Part shown: piece by piece, positions 1 through 7,290 of the stretch
Position numbering within the stretch: the stretch's first letter is position 1
How the letters are laid out: the number at the start of each line of letters is the position of its first letter
Assembly (NCBI RefSeq): GCF_003149455.1
Contig: NZ_QFFK01000001.1
Span: forward strand, 563,935-627,934
DNA: 64,000 nucleotides
Origin: Chitinophaga deserti
Lineage (GTDB): Bacteria; Bacteroidota; Bacteroidia; Chitinophagales; Chitinophagaceae
Direction of reading: 5' to 3'
Program-made: the position numbers and the translations under genes
The notes under the pieces: model-generated
Seen by the model: the letters and a program-made list of their open reading frames with translations, nothing else
What the model was told of the DNA's origin: nothing
The model's database searches: none

Positions 1-30
1 TCATGTAATCGGGGGAGGATGTAGTATAAA

Positions 31-58
31 AGAAAAAACCCGCCGGAAGGCAGGTTTT
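31..58 (-). terminator. Intrinsic terminator of the tRNA operon
   Basis: A 10-bp stem (35-44 with 49-58, one mismatch) closes a GGAA-type loop. On the minus strand it is followed by a run of T. It lies directly downstream of the tRNA-Pro gene, so it should end the Ser-Pro tRNA transcript. Confidence 0.8.
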
Positions 59-97
59 AATTTCTTTTTGAACTTGGGAAATTCAAATTCTATCTAG

Positions 98-172
98 TCG
101 GGATGGCAAGATTCGAACTTGCGACCTCCTGCTCCCAAAGCAGGCGCGATAACCGGGCTACGCTACATCCCG
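98..172 (-). tRNA. tRNA-Pro (anticodon UGG)
   Basis: The minus strand folds as a cloverleaf. The acceptor stem CGGGATG pairs with CATCCCG, the T-arm carries GTTCGAATC, and the anticodon loop TTTGGGA gives anticodon TGG. The discriminator base is A at 98. CCA is not encoded. The gene is 40 nt downstream of tRNA-Ser and shares its promoter and terminator. Confidence 0.95.
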
Positions 173-212
173 AGCCTTCAAACACTCTCCAAGTTAAACC
201 TGGTTGAGTTTG

Positions 213-301
213 CGGTGAGGGAGGGATTCGAACCCTCGGTACAGTTTGACCCGTACGCCGGTTTAGCAAACCGGTCCTTTCGGCCTCTCAGGCACCTCAC
301 C
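213..301 (-). tRNA. tRNA-Ser (anticodon GCU)
   Basis: This class II tRNA of about 89 nt lies on the minus strand. The acceptor stem GGTGAGG pairs with CCTCACC, and the discriminator is G, as is typical for serine. The anticodon loop TTGCTAA gives GCT. A long variable arm (around 243-256) precedes the GGTTCGAATCC T-arm. It is the first gene of a two-tRNA operon with tRNA-Pro. Confidence 0.95.
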
Positions 302-318
302 GTTCCCTTGCGGGGTTG

Positions 319-348
319 CAAAAATAGGAATTATTTAGAATTTTCCAA
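319..348 (-). promoter_or_regulatory. Promoter of the tRNA-Ser/tRNA-Pro operon
   Basis: On the minus strand, TTG (346-348) is separated by 19 nt from TATTTTTG (319-326). This matches the Bacteroidota sigma-A consensus TTG-N19-TAnnTTTG. It ends 17 nt before the 5' end of tRNA-Ser. Confidence 0.75.
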
Positions 349-392
349 ACAGAGTTCTAATTAAGCTTAAATTTATTCTAAACCTTTCTATT

Positions 393-1037
393 ATGCCCGA
401 CGTAACAACCCTCCTCGCGTTCATTACCGCCGCACTGATTTTGCTCATCATTCCCGGCCCTGCCGTACTGTACGTAATCACCCGCAGCACAGAGCAGGGC
501 ACCAAAGCCGGGCTCGTTTCTGTTTGCGGCATCCAGGCCGGTACGCTTGTTCATGCAGCCGCAGCATCCCTCGGGGTATCTGCCCTGCTGATGGCATCCG
601 CCATGGCATTCTCCATCCTCAAATATCTTGGCGCCGCCTATCTCATATACCTTGGTGTAAAAAAAATCGCGGATGCCCGTAAGCAAACCGGTCAGCAGGA
701 AGCCCCACCTCCCCAGCCACTCTCCACTATTTTCTGGCAGGGCATGGTCGTAAATGTGCTTAATCCTAAATGCGCACTTTTCTTTTTCGCTTTCCTTCCC
801 CAATTCATCCGTCCCGAAAACGGGAATGTAGCCCTCCAGGTATTGTTCTTCGGCCTGCTCTTCACCTTCCTGGCTTTCCTCACCGATGGCAGTTATGCCC
901 TCGCGGCAGGCCGCCTTGGAAAATATATGAAGCAAAACACCTGGTACCGCCGCCTGGAGGCATACATCTCCGGGATTATTTATATTTCGCTCGGACTGCT
1001 CACTTTCGTGTTCCAGCCACAGACTTCTAAAAAATAA
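393..1037 (+). CDS. LysE/RhtB-family amino-acid exporter
   Basis: This 214-residue inner-membrane protein has the length and layout of LysE/RhtB translocators. An N-terminal hydrophobic helix ends in the family motif IIPGPAVLYV (about residues 19-28). Further hydrophobic helices lie at about 40-60, 66-90, 115-135, 145-170 and 190-208. LysE/RhtB proteins export amino acids or homoserine lactone-like compounds by proton antiport, but the substrate cannot be read from sequence. The asparagine-proline pair in VVNVLNPKCALFF is also typical. The gene stands alone. Its stop codon abuts the stop of the convergent fucosidase gene with no visible terminator between them. Confidence 0.88.
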   Translation: MPDVTTLLAFITAALILLIIPGPAVLYVITRSTEQGTKAGLVSVCGIQAGTLVHAAAASLGVSALLMASAMAFSILKYLGAAYLIYLGVKKIADARKQTGQQEAPPPQPLSTIFWQGMVVNVLNPKCALFFFAFLPQFIRPENGNVALQVLFFGLLFTFLAFLTDGSYALAAGRLGKYMKQNTWYRRLEAYISGIIYISLGLLTFVFQPQTSKK

Positions 1038-2843
1038 TTACTGCAAAGGCTCCACCATTACCTGCCGCAGGCGGAATAACTCCTTACCCGCTGCATCGGG
1101 CCTTATGCGGAGTGCCCATTCTCCGGGTGCTTTAACGCTCACTACTGCAATTGTCTGGTCGATAAACAGCAGGGGTTTGTGGGAATCGTATTTGCCCGTC
1201 AGCAGCACCTGGAAGCGAAAATCCTGCTGTGCCCCGCCCTGAGGTTTCATTTCAAGGATACCTTCACGCTTTTTATGCGAGGTGTCTGCAGCGTACTGCA
1301 GTGTAATCTTGTAATCGCCCGGCTCGGTGAAGCGGAGGCGGTAGCTGATACTATCTCCCGGCTCACGCATATTTGTTGCGCAGGTGGCATGCTTCCAGTC
1401 TCCGAAGTAATAGCTGTGTGTCATCCGTTTCACGTCGGTGGCTCCATACGCCCTGGCTCTTTCTGAGGGCAACGCCAGGCTTTCGTATTGGGTTCCGGCA
1501 ACAAAGGGTATATCATGCCTTTCTTCCAGCGTTCCACTGTAATCCAGCGCTATCACGGTATTGCGCGCATCAGGTAATGTGGCCGGCAGTGTTACCCATA
1601 CGTCTGTTCCCGATTGCTGTAGTTTTAACGGTGCGCCTCCGTCCAGTAAACGGGCTTTGGTGGCCTTACCTGTGAAAGCGGGCAGCAGCAGCCTGCCGTT
1701 ATGCGGGCGGGTAAATACATGCAGATAAAGTTTACCGGGTTTCGCTGTCATCACTCCCCATGGCTGCGGTGCAATGGGTGAATAACCCGTGCCGTATATG
1801 GCTTCCTCATTCTTTTGGAGCCACCTGCCTGTTTCACGGAAATATTGTTCCGAAGGACCGGGAATACGCCCCATGCCATCCGGCCCGATGTTCATCATGA
1901 GGTTTCCGCCTTTCGATGCTACCTCTGCAAGTAAACGGATGATCTCTTTGGGCGATTTGAAATTCTGGTCGAAGCTGGAATACCCCCAGCTGTCGTTATG
2001 CGTAAAAATAGCCTCCCAGGCGCCTTTAACCACACCGGTTGGCACTTCCCCATCCCCGAAATCTTTAAAGTCGCCCAGTCCGTTACCTACGCGGCTGCTC
2101 ACGAGGCAACCCGGTTGCAGGCGGTGTACTTTAGCCATAAATTCTGCGGATTCTTCTTTGCTCATATTACCGGGCGTATCGAACCAGATGATCCCGAGAT
2201 CGCCGTAGTTACTGAGGAGTTCGGTGATCTGCGGCAGGGATTTGTTGCGGTAGTAGGAGCTATAATCTTTTTTGTCTTTGTTGAAATCCCAGCCATTGCC
2301 GCCGCCGTTAGGCTCGTGCCAGTCCTGGAACTGGGAGTAATAGAATCCCAGTTTGATACCGGCCTTTTTACAGGCGGCCGCCAGTTCTTTCAGCGGGTCG
2401 CGCTTAAAGGGAGTTGCATCCACGATATCGAAATCCGATACTTTGGAATCGAACATGGCGAAGCCGTCGTGGTGCTTGGAGGTGATTACGATGTATTTGA
2501 TGCCGGAGGCTTTGGCGATATTCACCCATTCTTCCGCATTAAAGGCTGATGGGTTAAAACCCTGCGAAAGACGGGCATATTCATCAGCAGGTGTTTTATC
2601 GCGGTGCATGATCCATTCGGTGATGCCGTAGTATCGCTTCCCGCGAATCTCTCCGCCGAAGTGGGCGTACGGGCCCCAGTGGAGAAACATTCCGAATTTG
2701 GCTTCGGTGAACCATTTTGTTTTTTCGCTTTTACCTGCATCGCCCTGCTGCCCCCATAACTCGCCGGGTTGCTGTGCGATAGCAGCCACAGGCCCCATTG
2801 CCATGGCGGCCAGCAATACCGCTTTCCTGATATCCATTTTCAT
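1038..2843 (-). CDS. Secreted alpha-L-fucosidase (GH29)
   Basis: The predicted 601-residue protein is exported and would release terminal L-fucose from glycans. The start at 2843 is chosen because it begins a clean signal peptide (MKMDIRKAVLLAAMAMG, ending in AIAQQ). A longer in-frame start at 2888 would bury the signal peptide. GH29 marks include KFGMFLHWGPYA near the N terminus, the SKHHDGFAMFDS segment, and IIWFDTPG, whose Asp is at the position of the catalytic nucleophile. The catalytic domain fills roughly residues 25-370. A beta-rich module (about 375-460) and a C-terminal carbohydrate-binding-like domain (about 465-601) follow. No SusC/SusD pair is adjacent, so this is a solitary enzyme rather than part of a visible polysaccharide utilisation locus. 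Confidence 0.9.
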   Translation of the reverse strand: MKMDIRKAVLLAAMAMGPVAAIAQQPGELWGQQGDAGKSEKTKWFTEAKFGMFLHWGPYAHFGGEIRGKRYYGITEWIMHRDKTPADEYARLSQGFNPSAFNAEEWVNIAKASGIKYIVITSKHHDGFAMFDSKVSDFDIVDATPFKRDPLKELAAACKKAGIKLGFYYSQFQDWHEPNGGGNGWDFNKDKKDYSSYYRNKSLPQITELLSNYGDLGIIWFDTPGNMSKEESAEFMAKVHRLQPGCLVSSRVGNGLGDFKDFGDGEVPTGVVKGAWEAIFTHNDSWGYSSFDQNFKSPKEIIRLLAEVASKGGNLMMNIGPDGMGRIPGPSEQYFRETGRWLQKNEEAIYGTGYSPIAPQPWGVMTAKPGKLYLHVFTRPHNGRLLLPAFTGKATKARLLDGGAPLKLQQSGTDVWVTLPATLPDARNTVIALDYSGTLEERHDIPFVAGTQYESLALPSERARAYGATDVKRMTHSYYFGDWKHATCATNMREPGDSISYRLRFTEPGDYKITLQYAADTSHKKREGILEMKPQGGAQQDFRFQVLLTGKYDSHKPLLFIDQTIAVVSVKAPGEWALRIRPDAAGKELFRLRQVMVEPLQ

Positions 2844-2860
2844 AACCGAGGAATTTACTG

Positions 2861-2888
2861 CAAGTATAACAAAGCCCCTGCCCTGCAA
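2861..2888 (-). promoter_or_regulatory. Candidate promoter of the fucosidase gene
   Basis: On the minus strand, TTG (2886-2888) and TATACTTG (2861-2868, 7 of 8 matches to TAnnTTTG) are separated by 17 nt. The box ends 17 nt before the chosen ATG, giving a short leader. Confidence 0.45.
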
Positions 2889-3291
2889 TAACAGTTAATT
2901 GCCGGTTACTGATAGTATTTACGCGGATAAAAACGTTTCCGGCACGGGCGGGAAACAAACTCTCGAAAGCTTAAAACGAAGGGAAAAGGTTACGGGCGGG
3001 TGATGAGACCGTTGGCGCCGGCACAGGTAGTACGGAACCTGCACCGGCCTCCAGGGGGGAATTGGGGTTACAACGGTGGACAGGCCGATGGTCTTGGGAT
3101 CGATGGATAGACCAATAAAAATCCAGTCTCAAAGGTCATGAATTAAAGAAAGTCAGGAAAGCGTATTAATACCGAAAATCCCAAACGTAGAAGTACGCAA
3201 CGTGGGTAGCCTCTGGAAGCTCCGGGCTTATAATTATCGATATTTTAACATGCTTATGGATGCATATACATAACGAAAGATAAAATACCAT
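2889..3291. other. Intergenic region without a recognised gene
   Basis: About 400 nt separate the fucosidase promoter from the M13 peptidase terminator. I see no credible coding frame. An imperfect hairpin lies at about 3018-3047, where CCGGCACAGGT faces ACCTGCACCGG with two mismatches. The middle part is G-rich and the right part is A/T-rich. No tRNA or known structured RNA was recognised. Confidence 0.4.
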
Positions 3292-3325
3292 AAAAAAAGG
3301 CTACCCCGTTAGAGGCAGCCCTTTT
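3292..3325 (-). terminator. Terminator after the M13 peptidase gene
   Basis: The stem GGCTACC / GGCAGCC, with one mismatch, is extended by an A-run and a T-run. On the minus strand it is followed by seven T residues, 22 nt after the stop codon of the peptidase gene. Confidence 0.7.
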
Positions 3326-3346
3326 CGATTGCTTTAGATGTATTTT

Positions 3347-5389
3347 TTACCAGATCACCACTCTCTGCGCCTGGGGCAGCACCATGGCATCCCCTTCGCC
3401 ACAATGCCATGCATCGTGGAACTCTTTCAGGTGCGGCATGGGTCCGTTTATTCGGAACCGGGCCGGGCTATGCGGATCTGTCTGTATCTGGTTGCGGAGT
3501 GCGGCATCCGTGATATTAGCATGCCATACCTGCGCCCAGCCCAGGAAGAAGCGCTGTTGCCAGGTGAACCCGTCTATAGCAGCAGGCTCCTGCTTCCCTG
3601 CAAAAGATTTCTTCAGGGCGTAATAGGCCAGTGTAAGTCCTCCCAGATCAGCGATGTTTTCCCCGATCGTGAGTGCCCCGTTGATCTTAAATCCGGGGAT
3701 GGGTTCCAGGCTGCCGAAGTAATCGATGTAACGCTTAGCGAGATCATCGAAGTTCTTACGGTCGGCTTCCGTCCACCAGTTCTGCAGATTACCTTCTGCA
3801 TCGAACTGGGAACCCTGATCGTCGAAACCATGTGTGAATTCATGACCAATTACTGCGATGATACCGCCGTAGTTGATGGCATCGTCTGCATCCGGATTAA
3901 AGAAAGGCGGCTGCAGGATACCTGCCGGGAACACGATCTCATTGTTCAGCGGATTGTAATATGCATTCACCGTTTGTGGTGTCATGAGCCATTCTGAGCG
4001 GTCTACCGGTTTTCCGATCTTACCTATTTTCTCCGCAGTGCGGAATCTGGTGGTGCTGATTACATTCTCCAGCAGTTTATCGCGCTGGATGTCGATGGTT
4101 GAATAGTCTTTCCAGTTATCGGGGTAGCCGATTTTATAGGTGAAGGCTTTCAGTTTCTTATGCGCCATCTGTTTGGTTTCCGGGCTCATCCATGCCAGCT
4201 GGTCGATACGTTCGCCATATACGGCACGTACGTTCTCGATCATGTCAGACACTTTCTGTTTGCTGGACTCGGGGAAATACTTCTTCGCAAAGAGTTTACC
4301 CAGCGGCATGCCCAGCACTCCATCTGCAGAACGGATGGCACGGTCGATACGGGGGCGCTGTGCTTTCCTGCCGGTCATTACCGTGGCAAAGAAGCGGAAG
4401 TTTTCATCATCGAACTTCTTAGGCAGGAAGCCTGCGAAAGTAGTCAGCAGCTGGAACTTCGACCATGTTTTGAGCGTGGCAAGCGGGGTAGCTTTCAGCA
4501 GCTTTGCACCGTTGGTGATGTACCCCTTATCCTGCAATACGAGTGTATCTGTATGGATATCCTGTACTTTGGTAAAACCGTTCCAGTCGAACTCCGGGGC
4601 GAGGGTATTCAGCTCCGAATAGCCGATTTTGTTGTAGGTTTTAACCGGGTCGCGGAGCTGCACGTTTGTGAGCTGCAGTTTGGCAAGGGCGGTTTCGAAA
4701 GCAAGGATCGTTTCGCCGGGGTTCTTTTCCGGGAAACCGGCGAGGGCGAACATCTTGTTTACGTGGGCTACAAATTCCTTCCGTACGTTCTGTGTGCTGG
4801 AATCGGTACGCTCGTAGTAGGAGCGCTCGCCAAGACTGAGGCCGTCCTGCCCGCCATATACTGCGTTGATCTTACTGTCTTTCAGGTCACCTTCCACGGC
4901 AAAGCCCGTCCAGGTACTAACGCCAATGTTCTGGAGTTCTCCGGTAACTTTAGCCCAGTCGCCGAGATTTTTAGTGCTGTTGATCTTATCGATCCATGTT
5001 TTGAGGGGGGAGATACCGCGTTTTTCGATGGTAACGGTATCGAGGAAGGAGGCATAGTAGTCGGAGATCTGCTGTTCTTCCGTTCCTTTAGCGAGTCCGG
5101 ATTTCCCGGCAATCTCGTGGATGATGGATTTGAGGCGAACTTCCTTGTTAGCCTTATCGAGTTCGTTAAAGGCACCCCAGCGGCTGTCTGTCCCGGGGAT
5201 GGGGTTGTTCTTTTTCCAGCCCTGGTTGGCGAAGCCGTCGAAATCGTGGCAGGGCTTAATGTTCTTATCGAGAGATGAATTATCGAATGCCGGCACTTTC
5301 TGGGCGGCTGCAGGCCCTGCCGCGGCGAGGGACAGCAGTATACCGGCCGTAAAGCGCCTGGCGGTGCTGTGGATAGATTGCATATGCAT
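3347..5389 (-). CDS. Secreted M13-family zinc metallopeptidase (neprilysin/PepO-like)
   Basis: The 680-residue endopeptidase carries an N-terminal signal peptide ending near AGPAAAQ, so it acts in the periplasm or outside the cell. The zinc site is intact. HEFTH lies around residue 515, and the third ligand is in ENIADLGG downstream. The substrate-binding NAYYNP motif precedes it. The first two thirds form the M13 N-terminal lid domain, and the C terminus ends with the family's Cys-containing tail (HCGEGDAM). Full length matches M13 peptidases, which cut short oligopeptides. An upstream TTG codon at 5392 is a possible alternative start, and a third Met at 5383 is also possible. The gene is monocistronic, divergent from the 5496 gene and followed by its own terminator. 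Confidence 0.93.
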   Translation of the reverse strand: MHMQSIHSTARRFTAGILLSLAAAGPAAAQKVPAFDNSSLDKNIKPCHDFDGFANQGWKKNNPIPGTDSRWGAFNELDKANKEVRLKSIIHEIAGKSGLAKGTEEQQISDYYASFLDTVTIEKRGISPLKTWIDKINSTKNLGDWAKVTGELQNIGVSTWTGFAVEGDLKDSKINAVYGGQDGLSLGERSYYERTDSSTQNVRKEFVAHVNKMFALAGFPEKNPGETILAFETALAKLQLTNVQLRDPVKTYNKIGYSELNTLAPEFDWNGFTKVQDIHTDTLVLQDKGYITNGAKLLKATPLATLKTWSKFQLLTTFAGFLPKKFDDENFRFFATVMTGRKAQRPRIDRAIRSADGVLGMPLGKLFAKKYFPESSKQKVSDMIENVRAVYGERIDQLAWMSPETKQMAHKKLKAFTYKIGYPDNWKDYSTIDIQRDKLLENVISTTRFRTAEKIGKIGKPVDRSEWLMTPQTVNAYYNPLNNEIVFPAGILQPPFFNPDADDAINYGGIIAVIGHEFTHGFDDQGSQFDAEGNLQNWWTEADRKNFDDLAKRYIDYFGSLEPIPGFKINGALTIGENIADLGGLTLAYYALKKSFAGKQEPAAIDGFTWQQRFFLGWAQVWHANITDAALRNQIQTDPHSPARFRINGPMPHLKEFHDAWHCGEGDAMVLPQAQRVVIW

Positions 5390-5440
5390 CAAGGTTTAGA
5401 TGATTAAATTTATCGAAGATTTGTCAATCCGGGCGCGGCG

Positions 5441-5470
5441 TTTGTGTTAAATGGTAAATTCGTAGGTTTG
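5441..5470 (+). promoter_or_regulatory. Promoter of the membrane protein-rarA operon
   Basis: TTTG (5441-5444) is followed after 18 nt by TAGGTTTG (5463-5470), a full match to the Bacteroidota TTG / TAnnTTTG consensus. It lies 25 nt before the start codon at 5496. Confidence 0.75.
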
Positions 5471-5495
5471 CAGAGACTAAATAAAGAGCAAAGGG

Positions 5496-6020
5496 ATGAA
5501 TTTTCTGTTTGGACTGTTTCGATTCTTGACATGGGGCAATATTATTGTATTGGGCCTGTTTTCGGTGATTATGCTGATGGCCGCCATAGTGCTGCCTTTC
5601 GCCCCGATTTTGGTAATGCTGATAATGTTCGGTACGGTGATCATGCATAACGTTTTATGCCTCCGGCTGCAAAAGAGCCTCCTCCGCCCGGCGCAACCGC
5701 TGCAACCCGGCTTCCCTACCCAGATCATCCTGATGAGTGTACTGGCCTTTATTTATGGGGTTTACATCCTGTTTACTGCTATTAAAATGCAGATGGTGCC
5801 TGAAGAAGAGTGGATACGGAATTTCTCTGAGCAGAAAATACCGGGTGCTACCGGAGCTTCCAACGAGCAACTGATAGGTGCCATGAAAATCTGGATGGTA
5901 CTGCTTGGCATTCATGGCGCGGCAATTGCTGTGAACTGCGTGCTGTCGAGCTTCTATCTCAACCATTGGAAAAAGGAGCATGCAACGGCAGAGAACAACG
6001 ATCAATTTTTCGACATATAA
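5496..6020 (+). CDS. Small multi-pass membrane protein of unknown function
   Basis: This 174-residue protein is not assigned to a named family. Four hydrophobic segments can be seen (about residues 8-30, 34-52, 75-95 and 128-150), so it should sit in the inner membrane. A short soluble loop rich in Glu, Gly and Ser lies between helices three and four, and the C-terminal tail is charged. It is the first gene after a good promoter and is separated from rarA by only 10 nt, so the two are very likely co-transcribed. A functional link to replication repair is not shown by that alone. Confidence 0.7.
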   Translation: MNFLFGLFRFLTWGNIIVLGLFSVIMLMAAIVLPFAPILVMLIMFGTVIMHNVLCLRLQKSLLRPAQPLQPGFPTQIILMSVLAFIYGVYILFTAIKMQMVPEEEWIRNFSEQKIPGATGASNEQLIGAMKIWMVLLGIHGAAIAVNCVLSSFYLNHWKKEHATAENNDQFFDI

Positions 6021-6030
6021 GCACTGAATC

Positions 6031-7290
6031 ATGCGCGCACCATTGGCAGAAAGGCTCCGTCCGGAAACGCTGGACGATCTTGTGGGCCAGGAACACCTGA
6101 CAGGCCAGGGTAGTATTCTGCGGAAAGCCATCACCGCAGGCAAAGTACCTTCCATGATCCTCTGGGGGCCTCCCGGCGTAGGTAAAACCACCATCGCCAA
6201 TATCATCGCGCATACCCTCCAGGTTCCGTTTTATACCCTCAGTGCCATCTCCTCCGGTGTGAAAGACATCCGGGAGGTGATAGACCTCGCCAAAAGCCGC
6301 CACGCCGTACTTTTCATTGACGAGATCCACCGCTTCAATAAATCCCAACAGGATGCCCTGCTGGGCGCAGTGGAGAAAGGCATCATCACCCTCATCGGCG
6401 CTACTACCGAAAACCCCTCGTTCGAAGTGAACGCGGCGTTGCTCTCCCGCAGCCAGGTGTATGTACTGAAACCACTCGGCCCTGTAGAACTGCTCAACCT
6501 GCTCCATATTGCCATGCAGAAAGATGCCTGGCTGGCAGAAAAGTCTATCGAACTCAAAGAAACCGAAGCCCTCTTCAATATAGCCGGTGGCGATGCCCGC
6601 AAACTCCTGAACCTCTTTGAACTGGTGGTAGATACCCTGCAGGACGAATCACCCATCGTTGTTACCAACGAGAAAGTAATGGAGATTGCCCAGCAGCGTG
6701 TTGCCATTTATGATAAAACCGGCGAACAGCATTACGATATTATTTCCGCTTTCATCAAATCCATCCGCGGCAGCGATCCCAATGGCGCAGTATACTGGCT
6801 GGCAAGGATGCTGGCAGGGGGAGAAGATGTTAAGTTCATTGCACGGCGGCTGCTTATTTCCGCGTCGGAAGATATCGGCAATGCCAACCCCAATGCATTA
6901 TTACTGGCTAACAGTTGTTTTCAGGCAGTGAATGTGATCGGTAATCCGGAATCCCGCATTATCCTTTCGCAATGTGCCACCTACCTCGCTTCATCTCCCA
7001 AGAGCAATGCCTCGTATATGGCTATCGGTACTGCGCAAAGCGTGGTGGCGCAAACCGGTGATCTTCCTGTTCCCCTGCACATCCGCAACGCACCTACCAA
7101 GCTCATGAAGCAACAGGGCTATGGACAGGGCTACCGTTATTCGCACGATTATGCCAACAACTTCTCCGAACAGGAATACCTGCCCGAAGCTATTGCCGGC
7201 ACCCGCTTCTATGATCCCGGGAAGAATGCACGGGAAGATGAGTTGCGCCGCTATCTGAAAGCGTTGTGGAAAGAAAAATACAATTACTGA
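6031..7290 (+). CDS. rarA: Replication-associated recombination protein A (RarA/MgsA AAA+ ATPase)
   Basis: The 419-residue protein matches the RarA/MgsA/WRNIP1 family over its full length. These cytoplasmic clamp-loader-like ATPases act at stalled replication forks. Walker A is GPPGVGKT (residues 46-53) and Walker B is LFIDEIHRF, followed by sensor-1 GATTENPSFEV. The C-terminal tetramerisation region contains DIISAFIKSIRGSDPNGAVYW, split here into the characteristic IRGSDP and LARML segments, and ASEDIGNANP. The start MRAPLAERLRP is the usual family start. The gene lies 10 nt after the membrane-protein gene. Its last 7 nt overlap the end of the convergent pbpC gene. Confidence 0.96.
   Translation: MRAPLAERLRPETLDDLVGQEHLTGQGSILRKAITAGKVPSMILWGPPGVGKTTIANIIAHTLQVPFYTLSAISSGVKDIREVIDLAKSRHAVLFIDEIHRFNKSQQDALLGAVEKGIITLIGATTENPSFEVNAALLSRSQVYVLKPLGPVELLNLLHIAMQKDAWLAEKSIELKETEALFNIAGGDARKLLNLFELVVDTLQDESPIVVTNEKVMEIAQQRVAIYDKTGEQHYDIISAFIKSIRGSDPNGAVYWLARMLAGGEDVKFIARRLLISASEDIGNANPNALLLANSCFQAVNVIGNPESRIILSQCATYLASSPKSNASYMAIGTAQSVVAQTGDLPVPLHIRNAPTKLMKQQGYGQGYRYSHDYANNFSEQEYLPEAIAGTRFYDPGKNAREDELRRYLKALWKEKYNY

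Noticed and set aside
119..364. Plus-strand frame over the tRNA region
   Set aside because: It is antisense to two clear tRNA genes.
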